Source: Chamaecyparis obtusa (Eukaryota > Streptophyta > Pinopsida > Cupressales > Cupressaceae). Taken from it: 64,000 nt of DNA. Position numbers and translations under genes: made by a program. The stretch lies in the NCBI GenBank assembly GCA_027943335.1, contig BSBK01004082.1, positions 241,501-305,500 on the forward strand, in the 5' to 3' direction. Positions 22,601-34,083 of the stretch are shown here, piece after piece; position 1 is the first letter of the stretch; each line of letters starts with the position of its first letter. Under the pieces are notes generated by a model, which ran no database searches, had not been told where the DNA came from, and worked only from the letters and a program-made list of their open reading frames with translations.

Positions 22601-25600
22601 TCAGTTGAACCATACCAAGACTGATTTTCCAAAAATTTCACATCTCTTGAAAGGATCATCTTGTTGTTCAATGGGTCATACAATCTGTATGCCTTTGATT
22701 CTGGGCTGTACCCTGTGAAGATGCACTTCACTCCTTTGTTATCCAATTTCTGCCTTTTCTCTTTAGGTACATGTGCATATGCTACACATCCAAACACCCT
22801 TAGGTGTTCAACTATCCATCTTCCTCGTGACCATGCTTCCATTGGAATTCTGTCATGGACAGCCTTTGTAGGACACCTATTAATTAGGTAAACTATTGTT
22901 GCTATAGCCTCTCCCCAAAATTTAGTTGGGAGACCTTTCTCTTTCATCATGCTCCTTGCCATTTCAACAATGGTCCTGTTCTTTCTTTCAGCCACTCCAT
23001 TCTGCTATGGTGTATAGCTGGCTGTGAGCTCTTTCTTTATGCCATGTTTCCTGCAAAAATTTACAAAAGAATTGGAGGTATACTCTCCTCCTCTATCTGA
23101 TCTTAGGACCTTAATATAATGTCCACATTCTCTTTCATCCTGGGCTTTGAATTCAGCAAATTTATTAAATGCTTCAGATTTATTCTTTAAGAAATACACG
23201 CATGTCCTACGACTGAAATCATCAATAAATGTCATGAAATAAGTACTCCCCCCAATGGAAGTAACTTGCATAGGACCAACTAGGTCAGTATGCACTAACT
23301 CTAATGGATATCTAGCCCTCCTAGAATTTCCAAAATTAAAGGGAAGCCTATGTTGCTTACCCAAAATACAAGCCTCACACTTGTCACATGAATTTCCTAC
23401 TCTTGGCAAACCGTCTACCATTCTTTTATTTGACAATAAATTTAAACCAGCATAGCCAAGATGACCATACCTGAGGTGCCATAGTCGTGAGGGGTCTTCA
23501 ATCACACTCCTTAGAGCTGATTGTGTGGGAGGTGCAGCACCAACTTGAGATGAGAAACATGTCTCTATCTTCAAGGGAAACATTCTGTTCTTTGTCATTT
23601 GAACTGCTGCAAGTAAGTTTTTGCTCCCATCCTTTTCATGAATGACACACCTGTCATTCTCCATCAGCACTGTGTATCCATTTTGAATGAGCTGACCAAT
23701 GCTCATCAAATTGTGCTTCATACCAGGGGCAAAATACACATTTTATATTTCCTTCTTCTCACCTTGCTTGGTGCGGACCATAATAGATCCTTTGCCCACA
23801 ACTGGTAGGGTTCCATTGTTACCCATTTTAATCTCAGATTTGAAACTCTTGTCAATGAATGAAAACAAGGTTTCATTACCACTCATGTGGTTGCTACATC
23901 CACTGTCGAGGTACCAACCTCAGGGCTTCCTTCTTCACCAACATTACACATGATGAAGGCAGTGGCATTGTTTCCACTTCCCATATTCGCATCAGCCACA
24001 TTTGCTTGTCCTGACTGATCACTCTACTTCTTCCAGCATTCACTTGCATAATGCCCATATTTATGACAGTAGTAGCATTCTACATTACTCCTATTTGAGT
24101 TGTAGTTTTTCTTACCTCCTCTTGAAGTATTTTGTGAGCTACTTGCTCCATCTGCTCTATCTGAGCTTTCTACTGCAGCATTTCTTTGTCCTCCATGACC
24201 TCGACCTCTACCTCTAGAGTTTCTGCCTGAGCCTTTTCTTCCTCTCCCCCTTCCTCTTGGATTTGACTGAGCCTTGAATGCTTGCTCTTGGGTAGAAGAG
24301 GATGTAGATCTGTTGATCCTATGCTCATGGGTTTGAAGAATACCCATCAACTCATCCATTGTCAAAACAGTGAGGTCTTTTGCCTCTTCAATGGTCATGA
24401 CCAAGTTGTCATATTTATGAGGTAAACTCCTCAATATCTTTTCTACTATCCTCTACTCTTGATAGTCTTCTCCATTTGACTTCAGTTGATTAATCACATT
24501 GGAGGTCCTTGAACTGAAGTCTGCAATCAATTCATTTTCCTTCATCTGAAGGTTCTCAAACTCCCTCCTTATATTTTGTAGCTTTACAGTTCGGACTTTA
24601 TCAGTCCCCTTGAAGTTTGTCTCAAGGATATCCCAAGCTTCTTTTGCATAATTTGCTGCTGCAATCTTTGGGAAGACTGTCTCTATCATTGCTGCCTCAA
24701 TTAAACTTAGTGCCTTAGCATCCTTTCTCCTTGACTCTTTCAGCTGAGTCTTCTGGGGATTTGTGAGAGCAGCATACTGAGCTGGGTCTGTCACATCATT
24801 GAATCCATTAACCACAAACTCCCATAAATCATTTGCAACCATTATGGTCTTTAACTTCTTTGCCCATATGTCATAGTTCTGTCCATTGAATGGTGGTGGC
24901 TACTGCCATATCTTTCCTGCATCTCCTGCCATTGCAAATATCCCAAGAAAAAAAAATAAAAATTTCCCTAACTCACTTTGGATGTGGGGCCTCAAAGCTC
25001 TGATACCATGTGGGAAATATTAAAATTTAAATTTGCAAACCTTTAAAAATTTTAACTCGGCACTTAAAAATTGCTCGGCACATGAAAGGTGTCGAGTGCC
25101 AGTTTTACTCGGCACTTACTCGCCACATGAAAGGTGTCGAGTGCCAGTTTTACTCGGCACTTACTCGGCACATGAAAGGTGTTGAGTGCCAGTTTTACTC
25201 AGCACTTACTCGGCACATGAAAGGTGCCGAGTGACAGGAGGGTGCCAAGTGAGCTCGGCACCTGAAGGGCAACTCAGCACTTGAAAGGAAATGCTCGGCA
25301 AGAATGGATGCCGAGTGACACAGTTTAACATGAAACTCTTCACGATTAAAAACAAACACTCAACACTTAAAAATATTCAACAAGGATCTTCTCAAATGCA
25401 ATGTAGAGGGGAAGAACAATAGATTCGAGTATGCCTCCTTGCTTGATATTTAACTTTGATTAAAACATTTACAAAATCTGGGAGCATTCAACTTCAACCA
25501 GAAAACCCTAAATTTACCCTAAAAACTTAAAACTTCAAATAAACTATTAAACTTCAAACTTGCAGCTCTAATGGCTGCATACTACAATGCCTGGAGCAAT

Positions 25601-26315
25601 CACTGCATCAACAGGTCGAATCAAAACAATAATAAACTTACAGAATGACCAGAGAAGAAACACGTGCAACTACAGGCACGAAATAAGCAAACTTCTTTCT
25701 CTGCACTCTGACGACTGGATCTGCTGATCTTCTTCTTTGCTCTGCAACTCTAAATCTACACTTTCTCTGCTGAACTAAAAATGAATGAGGGAGAGACATT
25801 CCTTTTTGTCATATTCCATTTTCCCCCTCTTCAAAATTCAAAAATCTCACCTACCCGTATTAATGTTTCTAGCTGTTCTGTTCGTCAAAGGTGGTAGGTG
25901 AGCGTTTGGCTCAAGGGACAAATAGCTCACAGCATTTAATTTTTCCAACATCTGAAACCCTAAGCATACCAGCAAAAACAAGTTGTAAACCCTAAACACA
26001 TACTGGAATGAGGCTGGAAATTGTAGGTAGATCCACCTTCACGAACTCCTCATCCCACTTTTTCACATCCTCCTCCAAAATGGGGGGCTTGTCTTCGCTG
26101 GTCTGGGCGGCCTTGGCTTCGACATGATATTTACAGTATTCGATAACTTTGGCGAGGATGTTACCAGTCACGTTTAGCAAGGGCAGGACATTCTCCGTGC
26201 CTGTATGCTCAATCAAACTTCTCACTGTTAAAGACTCAAACACCACCGCCTCATCAACCTCAAATATCTCATCGTCTGAGCTCTTCAATTGCACTTTGCC
26301 TGCTTCCATTGCCAT
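19432..26315 (-). CDS. SKP1: SKP1-like protein (gene 2), intron enlarged by a copia insertion
   Basis: Exon 1 is 26315-26004 (104 codons) and exon 2 is 19605-19432 (57 codons plus TAA), both open; the predicted product is 161 aa, typical for SKP1. The donor (GTATGT after 26004) and the acceptor (AG before 19605) match gene 1. Exon 1 has the BTB/POZ-like half ([46 protein letters not shown]). Exon 2 has [28 protein letters not shown] and the ENQWAFE end. The intron is about 6.4 kb because a 6101-bp Ty1/copia element (19850-25950) sits in it in the same orientation; without it the intron would be about 290 bp. Oddity: the last exon-1 residue is Pro where gene 1 and the family have Leu (SLIP versus SLIL), at the core of a helix. 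Possibly expressed if the element is spliced out; otherwise a young pseudogene. Confidence 0.78.
19850..20748 (-). repeat. 3' LTR of the intronic copia element
   Basis: 899 bp; on the plus strand it reads TGTGGGAA to TTCCAACA. It contains three 45-bp units with the CTCGGCAC / GTGCCGAG hairpin (starts 19915, 19960, 20005). Outside this array it differs from the other LTR at roughly fifteen positions by eye, nearly all transitions. Confidence 0.92.
20749..20762 (-). other. polypurine tract of the intronic copia element
   Basis: On the minus strand, GGGACAAAGGGGGAG directly before the 3' LTR; it primes plus-strand synthesis in LTR elements. Confidence 0.75.
20782..22194 (-). pseudogene. reverse transcriptase and RNase H of the intronic copia element
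   Basis: Open for about 470 codons. Motifs in order: [24 protein letters not shown], the catalytic YVDD ([11 protein letters not shown]), [17 protein letters not shown], then RNase H with [27 protein letters not shown] and [17 protein letters not shown], ending [12 protein letters not shown]. This frame is intact; only the upstream TAA separates it from integrase. Confidence 0.92.
22195..23935 (-). pseudogene. protease and integrase of the intronic copia element
   Basis: A frameshift near 23920-23935 separates gag from this frame. The protease keeps [13 protein letters not shown] with its DSG active site. A stop near 23742 precedes [11 protein letters not shown]. The GAG-pre-integrase zinc motif follows ([19 protein letters not shown]), then the integrase catalytic core with intact [16 protein letters not shown] and SDRGGEY, and the [11 protein letters not shown] region split by a TAG at 23005-23007. 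The chromatin-end segment ([27 protein letters not shown]) and a Ser/Glu-rich linker end at a TAA at 22195. Confidence 0.88.
24024..24932 (-). pseudogene. gag of the intronic copia element
   Basis: Begins at an ATG at 24932 ([10 protein letters not shown] then a TAG). The body carries the copia gag pattern ([47 protein letters not shown]), then a Gly/Arg/Ser-rich basic region and a CCHC zinc knuckle ([14 protein letters not shown], about 24035-24075). Stops at 24900-24902, 24453-24455 and 24024-24026 interrupt it; each could be a C-to-T change of a Gln codon. Gag forms the particle and binds RNA. Confidence 0.85.
24997..25008 (-). other. primer binding site of the intronic copia element
   Basis: Minus-strand TGGTATCAGAGC, directly abutting the 5' LTR. 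This is the classic copia site complementary to the 3' end of initiator methionine tRNA. Confidence 0.9.
25009..25950 (-). repeat. 5' LTR of the intronic copia element
   Basis: 942 bp with the same ends as its partner. It has four 45-bp units (starts 25074, 25119, 25164, 25209), one more than the 3' LTR, which together with a 2-bp indel explains the 43-bp length difference. Confidence 0.92.
26004..26315 (-). CDS. SKP1: SKP1-like gene 2, exon 1
   Basis: 104 codons from the ATG at 26315 to the GTATGT donor. It keeps the FVK residues that gene 1 lacks. The annotation is given under the whole-gene entry. Confidence 0.82.
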
Positions 26316-26432
26316 GGATGTTTTGCTATTTCAAAGCAAGGGAATTTATGCGCAAGAAAAATGAAGGAAAATCCAAGAAGAAGAAAGACTGGTTAATTGC
26401 TCACGGTATAATCTACAATTACCGGCTAACCT

Positions 26433-26445
26433 CTTTATATATAAA
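26433..26445 (-). promoter_or_regulatory. TATA box of SKP1-like gene 2
   Basis: Minus-strand TATATAAAG about 120 bp before the ATG, at the same place as the TATA box of gene 1 and followed by the same GCCGGTAA motif. Confidence 0.55.
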
Positions 26446-26446
26446 T

Positions 26447-27634
26447 TAAGTAAAATATAAAATTTTATTTATGATAGAGTTAAATTTACTGTTGTAAAAA
26501 TCTTTAAATAGTTGGTGTATTAAAAATAATTAATTTTTATACAAATATTAAATTTATAGTTGAAAAGAATCAGTATTGACATTTAATGAGATAAATTTAA
26601 AAAAATATAGGGCTCGGAATAACAAAATTATATATTGAAAATCTATGATATTTATGATAAAATATATTTTAATTTTAGTTTATTTATAAAGTTAAAATTT
26701 TTGAAAAGTTCAACAATAACAAATCATTCAACTTCTAAAAAAAGTTAGATTGATTATTGGAATCCTCCAACCACTAAAAATGAGCTCTAAGTCTACTAAA
26801 AAAGTCAACTCCCTCCATGCAAGGTCAATCATGTGAAGAAAGATAAATTCCTCTCTTTGATATATGTCTAACCAAATATCAGAAAATTCACTCTCTCTCC
26901 AAAAACATAACTCCACTTCTAAAAGGCATGCACCTCTTCTAAGTCTACAAATCCCTCAAGGATACACTATCTATAGTTTCATGCAATCCCTTCCACCAAA
27001 AAAAATAGACTACCAAGTCATCTTCATTATAATATCACCATAACTCCAAAAATAATATTTGTTATATAATAAAATAAATTAATATCCACATTTTATTAGA
27101 AATAACACTTATTAAATCATAACCTAATAACATAATTAATATCACTTTAAATAAAATATTGATATTCACTTATTTTAAAACCTTATAAATATTATTTTTT
27201 GAGGTTACCACTCCCAGGATATACCTCCAATAAGTTTATAAAAAAAATCACCTAAGGTAATATTACAATGTCCTTTTACCAAAATCCAAGGGAAAATGAT
27301 CCCATCAAAAGGTCTCATCTTATTTGGAGGAAAATAGGGTTTTGAAACCCTAACTTGCCTCATTTGGAACTTCATTTCACACTTTTTCTCTCTTCCCTTG
27401 GGTTCTGTCTTGATGCCACCAAGGGTTTGGATGGGAGATTTTGATGGATTTTATTTGCAAGTGGTAGTCTATTTACATTTGAAAAACTGCCATCTTGGAT
27501 TTGTGCACAAACTAAATGATTTGAAAGTACATATTTTGATGTTCTCTTCATGACATTGAAACTATTATTGATACTAAAAAAGGATTCAGGATTTTACTAA
27601 AAAACAACCATGAGGGTTTTCCTTTACTATACAT
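26447..27634. repeat. duplicated block B, upstream of SKP1-like gene 2
   Basis: Matches block A (6290 onward) and, further out, block D beyond the gypsy insertion (53640-54720; shared 'accctaac' with 'tttggatgggagatttt', 'ggtagtctatttacatt', 'caaccatgagggttttcctt'). It ends abruptly where an LTR has inserted at 27635. Confidence 0.7.
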
Positions 27635-29145
27635 TGTTGGATCTTAAATCTTTGATTACTGAGAGGGGAGGGATGAATCAATAATCAAAAATTTCAAACA
27701 CTTTTTCAGTCCTTGAACTTAAAAAAACATTCACAAGTTAACCAAAACATAACCAAATGCAACTTCAAAGCATATAAACACATCCACAAATTTGACACAC
27801 AGATTTATCTTGTGGAAACTTAAATTGGGAAAAAACCATGGTGGGGACTAGTACCCACTAAAATATGTACTCTTCTGAAGTATGCCCTATGAGGAGCTTA
27901 ATCCTATTAGGAGTATACAATAAGAGCTGTTAGGTGCTACCCGATTAGGGGATTTACGTCTAGGTCTATTAAAACCTTTAACCTATTAAGAGTGGCCTTG
28001 TTAGATGACTTTGAACACAAATTAGTGTGCCACCCTATTAAAGGATTTTTAATAAGGACTTCTTATAAAGAATCCACCTGGTTGAGGGATTTCAATGATG
28101 TGACTGTTAGGGGACAAAAAATGGAATGATTTATAGAATAGAATTATTCATGCCTGATCAGATCCTTTGATGTGCAAAATCTCTTCTCAACACATTCACC
28201 TTCATCATGGTTTGATTGTAACTTCCACTTCTCAATCGCACATCCGCCATCACTCGATCAACACACTAAAACAATTAACTTCATAACATATATATTGTTC
28301 TATTCCACCACCTTGATCAAGCTCTAAAATAATTTATCTTTTTTATCCGATCTTACAACTTGGCTCCAATTGTCAAATACACAAATCCTTATTTTCTAAT
28401 ACTTTTTTTTGTGATCATGTCGGCCAAAACAAAGATTTTATTACTTAATCTCCAAGAAAAGTCAAACATGTTATTGATTGTTCCAAAGCATCCACTTAGA
28501 TCCTTAATACATGCTAACCTTGAACTTATAAACATCAGATCATTGCCTCCATTTTTTGACACGTGTCCATATTCTTTAATCATCTTACCCATAATCATCG
28601 GAACAACAAAAAAAATCACTAATACAAGATCTACCATCAATAACTCAAGAACATCAACTATTCATCCTAAGAATACTTCTATAACTACTTGATAGAGAAT
28701 CATTGATCATTCAAATGAGTTGTGATTGAAACCATGCCTTCTATATCGTATTAATATACTTCTATTATGATTGCATCACCTTAATCAGTATTAATGTGAC
28801 AAGTTGATCAAATCACCTATCATGTCTCACTAATAGTTATAGCATTTGCATTGTTTACCTTCAAGCTATCATAACTATCTCAATCATTTCTATAATGATA
28901 TGTGATAATAAATACAATATCAAATACCTCTGTAGACCACAACACATGATTCCATTTACTAAAACTTACTACATCACCTTATCCATCATTCTTGTGCTTA
29001 GCAACATGCAAAGAGCACTTAGTCAATAATTGACATGAATGGCAATACAATAACTGACCGATCTTCAATCAAACCTTTATCATAACAATTCCATAACTCA
29101 TTGACCAATACTTCAATAGACTCTCCTTCATCAATTATGCCAACA
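27635..29145 (-). mobile_element. 3' LTR of a truncated copia-like element
   Basis: About 1511 bp, TGTTGGAT to ATGCCAACA. Near its start it has the hairpin arms at 27651-27662 and 27678-27689 around GAGGGGAGGGATGAA, and several CCTATTAGGAG-like motifs. Immediately right lies a degenerate polypurine tract ('atatctcacttttgtattgatgg', compare 'atctctccctttggcattgatgg' beside other LTRs), so the element points to the minus strand. Confidence 0.7.
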
Positions 29146-29772
29146 ATATCTCACTTTTGTATTGATGGAAACACTATTAAATAAATATCAAAATGAACCA
29201 AAATGTTTCCACTCATGTCTTGACTTTCCTTTGATATGTACATCTTCTCTCCCTTTCTTTGTACTTCTCTCCTTCTCTACACTTCTCTCCCTTTGTTTTT
29301 TCTCTCCACTTCTCTCCGATTGAAAACAATGTCAAAATTATCAGTTACCTCAAAAATATTCTCTATCATTCTTGACTCACTCAAGCTTGTAACAACATAG
29401 ACTGCTCCCCAAGGAGTAGTCATACAACGTCAATCCAATCATAAGATTTTAAATGAATGAAGTGTATTTATGATAAATCATCTTGTCTAGTTCATTTTAG
29501 GTAGGGGAAGGACCCCCAATTTACCTCTTAGATACACAAAAGCATCTTTAGGTAATGACTTTGTGAAGATATTTGAAACTTGTTCCTTATTTGACATATA
29601 CTCCAACCTCACTTCCTTTTCTTGTACCTTCTCTCTGAGAAAATAATACTTTATAGCAATATTATTAGTTTTAGAATGCACCACAAGATTCTTTGAAATG
29701 TTAATAGCACTAGTGTTATTACATTGTATAACCACCGATTTAGTGACCTTTTCTTTAATATCTTCCAAAATC
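29146..29772 (-). pseudogene. RNase H end of a copia pol, cut off by another LTR
   Basis: Minus-strand ORF 29768-29487 (93 aa) matches the C-terminus of copia RNase H: NNTSAINISKNLVVHSKTN, IKYYFLREKV, VSNIFTKSLPKDAFVYLRG, LGVLPL. Then comes untranslated sequence to the polypurine tract of the LTR at 27635-29145. Upstream pol is missing because a second LTR begins at 29773. Confidence 0.75.
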
Positions 29773-30838
29773 TGTTAGGATTAAGTAATATTGAGAGGGG
29801 GGGTTAATCAGTATTACAACACTTTATTTCAAACTTCAACCAATTGTAAATAAACCATAATAATGCTCAAATAAAAATAACATAAACACATAACACATAA
29901 CTCATAACACCATTATTTTCTTTTGAGGAAACCCCGACCAAAGGAAAACCCCAGTGGGGATGGTACCGACAACTATGCACTAAAATATTGAATCCCTGTT
30001 AGGAGATCTAGCCCTATTAGGATCTAAGTATTACATAGTACATTTCCTTGTTAGAGGAATAAAAAACCCTGTTAGGGGTATACAAAAACCCTATTAAAGG
30101 TGGTGAGCTTACAACTCTTACAATTAAAACTCTTTCACAAAAAGTGTTCTTCAAGTAGTGAACAAAACAAACATCTTCTATGCTTTGATAGTTCTAGTTA
30201 TAGCTCTGTCAATATCATATCTCACATATTCTATCTACCTTTTTCAATATCCCAAATTCGCATCCTTCACATATCCATCACTATGACACGTATCGCTTCA
30301 ACAAAACATTTTATACTTATATCAATTTTTTCATCCAGTCAGATTCACAAATACATTAAAAAACATAATAATTACTTATGCAAATGATAAACATAGAGTT
30401 ACCAATCTTATATTACCAAAAGTGTTAGAAACATACAACATTCATCTGGCTTAGCACATTACCATTCCATCTAATCTTCCCTCAGTCATTATGACTGTTC
30501 ACATACCCTGTTTCACTGATTCTTTATCTTCATATACTTTCGTATCACTGTATATATCTTACTGATATCTACTCCAAAACACGTGCGACCTTAACTAAAG
30601 GTCATGCATATCCCAAAATATCTTCCTATAACTTCACAAGCCATAATACTTCATATATCTTCTTCTCTAACCAAAACAGTACTACAAAATATTGTTATTT
30701 TGATTCTGTACTTAGTCATTTTCTTGACTGAGTCTCTAGTACCTAATCTTTTTTCATGCGATCACTCTACCATAAGTGTTTCCATAAATGAAAACCCTTA
30801 AGTGATCAATAGTGCTTCCAAAACATCACTTGCCAACA
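29773..30838 (-). mobile_element. 3' LTR of a pol-less copia-like element
   Basis: About 1066 bp, TGTTAGGA to TGCCAACA. It has hairpin arms at 29785-29794 and 29808-29817 and repeated CCTGTTAGGAG-like motifs. The polypurine tract ('atctctccctttggc' on the plus strand) follows at 30839. The first about 100 bp interrupt the RNase H remnant to the left. Confidence 0.7.
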
Positions 30839-31080
30839 ATCTCTCCCTTTGGCATTGATGACAACACTTAGCAAAAAATGACTTAGTGATAGAACATTAT
30901 CTTCCTTCTACTTCTCTATATACATATTATCCTCTTTTCAAGTGATCCGTAGTGCTTCCAAAATATCACTTGCCAACAATCTCTCCCTTTGGCATTGATG
31001 GGAACACTTATCAAAAACTGACTAAGTGCTAGAACATTATCTTCCTTCTACTTCTCTATATACATATTCTCCTCTTTTCT
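30801..31080. repeat. 140-bp tandem duplication across an LTR end and polypurine tract
   Basis: 30801-30940 and 30941-31080 are near-identical. Both include the LTR terminus TGCCAACA and the adjacent tract 'atctctccctttggcattg'. Confidence 0.85.
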
Positions 31081-31308
31081 TTTCTTTTCTCTTTTTCTCT
31101 TTTCTTCTTCTTTTTTTTTATTTAATTCTTTTTCTTTTTCTTACTTTTCCCCTTCTCTTCCTCTCCCTTCAACAACAATGGAAAAGGTACTTAAAAAATT
31201 TCAAAATTCTAAGAGCAAAAGACTTAGTACTTACTCGTGAGACTTAGAATATCTTGGAAGGAGTCTTCCAAGGTCTTCACTTCATCAACCCATGAAATAA
31301 TCGAAAGT

Positions 31309-34083
31309 TCATTGACATGGATCGGTCCATTCATTGCATAAGATTTTGTCTTTGCTGCCTTCAGTGGGTAAAAAACTTGTCATTGATCCTTCTATTTTCT
31401 CCATCTCTATAAGATGAGTTTCAAGAATTGATAGCTTAGGAGTGATTAGACTCTTCATCAAACCAAATATTTCCACTACTCTCCCTTTCTCTACATTCAA
31501 AGCACTTATCTTATCCAAAATCTTGGATGTCTTCTTATCCATTTCCAATACAGTTTGTGAAGAAATTTCACAACTGTCCATTAAGCTATCTAAGGTATCC
31601 ATGTCCTTGTCTATGATATCTTCAATATTCTTGACATGTCTAATAGGATTTATATAGTAACTATATACCTTTATTCCTTGTGCCACATAGTTTCTAGCTT
31701 TGATTGTAGTTGCTTTCAGAATGTCCAAGTCCCATTTGATAGACTTACAAACTTCCTTCAACTTCTTTTCTAGGAATCTTCTTTTAGCCTTATCCTCTAC
31801 AATCTTCAACAATGACTCAAAATGACTCTCAAAATTATCTAATTCCATGCTCAAGTTCTTTGCATCATCCTTTCTTTGAAAAATAAGAGGTGTAGGGAGC
31901 ATTTTGTTCACTGTCTCTACTGCCCTAGTAATCACCTTTACCCTTTTATCCCCTTTTTGTTGTGACCTTTCCTTTTTCTTAGCAAATGCCATGAAGGATA
32001 ACCTCATGAGTTTATCCTCATCCATGATTTCCACATCTTCACTCACTGGTTTGGCCATACTTGCCAACAATAGAGTAGAGGAGGTGTCTTGTTCTTGTTT
32101 ATGCTCTAATCTTAGCTCTACTTCTTTTTTTGCTCACATTTCTGTTTCATGCCTTTCTTCTCATTGTTTCTACTTCTCCTCTACTTTCTCTTCCTATTTT
32201 TCCTCTGTATGTTCTTCCTCTTCCTATCCTTCCTCTTCTACTATCATCGCATTATCTATATTTTCTTGGAATGGGTCATTTACATCAAGCAAGGTGCCAA
32301 GGGTCACCGGCACACTAGATACAAAGAAGTCTAGTTGCATGTCAACTTCTCTTACTTTCTCATTTATTTCAGTTGTCTTAGAAATTTCTCCTATTCCTAA
32401 AGTTATAGGCTTGGTGACCTTGGGAGGTGAGGTCTTCTCAGACATGTTGCTCATAAGAATTTGGTCTAGTGCCTTTTGTCTATCCTCTATGACTTCATCA
32501 TGCTTTCTTTCCATAATCCTCACTAGTCTGGCCTTATTCCTCAATAAAGGTTTAATTATTTTTCTTCTTCCTTATTTTCGTCTTCTTCTAACTTTTTATT
32601 CTTAGGGCTTCTTGGTTTACTATATCTTGTAGATCTTCTAGGTTTGCTCGTAGGCACATTTACTTGTGTTTTCTTCTTATGTGAAACTAATAAATCAATT
32701 ATATCAGGAGAAGGACTTAATGTTTGTTCTACTACAAAAGGAGGAGATGCTTCAATTTTCATGTTGGAAGATCCTTCTAACATCTTTGTCCTTAGTTTCT
32801 TTAGCTACTCCCTATTGATTCCTACTTTCGCAATAATGTCCTCAACTATTTTGTCAATCTTTCTCTTCCTTATCCCTTTATCTTGTTATTCTCTAACTTT
32901 TTCTAACTTTTCCTAGTATTTTACCCATCTCTCTTCAGATGTGTCTACCTCAACTACTAGTACATGTTCAACTTGCATTCTAAGAACCTCAGAATTGACT
33001 TCATACCCCATAGGGTAGCACCATTTCTTTCTAGGTTCAACTACCTAAAAGCATACAAAATCAGTTTCAACCATGAAACAGATTGTGTCTAAGTTGTATT
33101 TCTCAACTATCTCCTCAGGTATCATGTACCTTTCCATCATTTTCCTCTGAATAATTTTTGTCAGGAAATAGTTCACCATCTACCCAATTTTTGTCTTGTC
33201 TTTGGTAACTTTCAGAGATTTGTATACCAGTAGGTATATTGTTCTTCCATGCTCTGGGGTGCATTCCAGGGAATTTATGCTAAACATAGATGTACATGTG
33301 AACCAGAAGTGAACTAATCTTGAATGTCTTTGACTTACCTTTCTTGATAACTTTCACATTCTCTAAGAACTATTGTGCTAGGATTTCACATAAGTTATAT
33401 TTTTTATTTTCTTAAACCATTCTATATGCAATCATAACTGCTCCTATTGACACAAAATTAAGTTTGTTGTTATAAAATAACTTGTAACCTAGTAGCACTG
33501 CTACCAATCTAACATCTTGCTAAAAGATGTAATTCACTGTCATCACTCTCTCATCCCACTTAGAATGGGTTAGGGTTTCTACTTGTTTTCTTTTTTTTCT
33601 CATCTATTGGGAGGGCTCTAGTATTGTGCAATCTAGTTATCTCATGAATCATTTGTCCACATATCTTAATTAGCTAGTGTCCTATCCAAATAAACTAATC
33701 ATGAATTCTAATTAGGATGATCTTGAACCATTCAATTTTGTTGAACTCAGTTAGAAGGGTTAACTTGATAATGGATTGGTCTTCCAAATTTTTGAACTCT
33801 TCTACCATATTTGCATCTAATTCTATCATTCCATCTATTTCCCTATAGATATCAACATCTCCTATGATCTCATACTTGTAGTGTATGTAAGCCCTAATGT
33901 CTTCAACGTGAAACACGCCATAAGGGGTTTGCAAAAATGCTCTTTTGGATCATCCTCACAAGACTTAAATGGGTGCTTCTTAAACTTATACCTCATTCTA
34001 TCAACAACATTAAAAATCACAGGTGCATCCATATCCTCATGAAGAGTAGAAAATCTAAATACCTTTGATACATTGAATTCCAA
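31309..34083 (-). pseudogene. long broken ORF of unknown family between gag and the 3' LTR
   Basis: N to C on the minus strand: a globular region (34083-33695) with VSKVFRFSTLHEDMDAP and FCKPLMACFTL; a middle part about 33640-33250 with FVSIGAVMIAYRMV, KTFKISSLLVHMYIYV and FPGMHPRAWKN; a basic segment with TSKPRRSTRYSKP (32783-32556); a Glu-rich low-complexity stretch about 32220-32080; and a helical, coiled-coil C-terminus (32070-31309, 253 aa open). Several stops and frame changes break it. The position between gag and the 3' LTR is where some plant copia elements carry an envelope-like ORF, but no signal peptide or membrane segment is evident, so envelope identity is not supported. The function is unknown. 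Confidence 0.5.

Larger units (their letters stand above)
19850..25950 (-). mobile_element. Ty1/copia LTR retrotransposon inside the SKP1 gene 2 intron
   Basis: A full-length 6101-bp element with two LTRs, a primer site, gag-protease-integrase-RT-RNase H order (copia order) and a polypurine tract, all on the minus strand. The target duplication TCTGA is seen at 19845-19849 and 25951-25955; SKP1 gene 1 shows the same intron sequence uninterrupted with a single TCTGA. The polyprotein frame is broken by about seven stops and one frameshift, so the copy is dead. Confidence 0.93.

Noticed and set aside
31904..32605. 233-codon plus-strand ORF rich in Ser, Leu and Phe
   Set aside because: It is the reverse complement of the Glu/Lys-rich, coiled-coil minus-strand ORF, whose frame has the more protein-like composition and the element context.
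31309..34083. Envelope-like gene of a copia element
   Set aside because: Position is suggestive, but no signal peptide, membrane anchor or glycoprotein-like features are visible; left as unknown.
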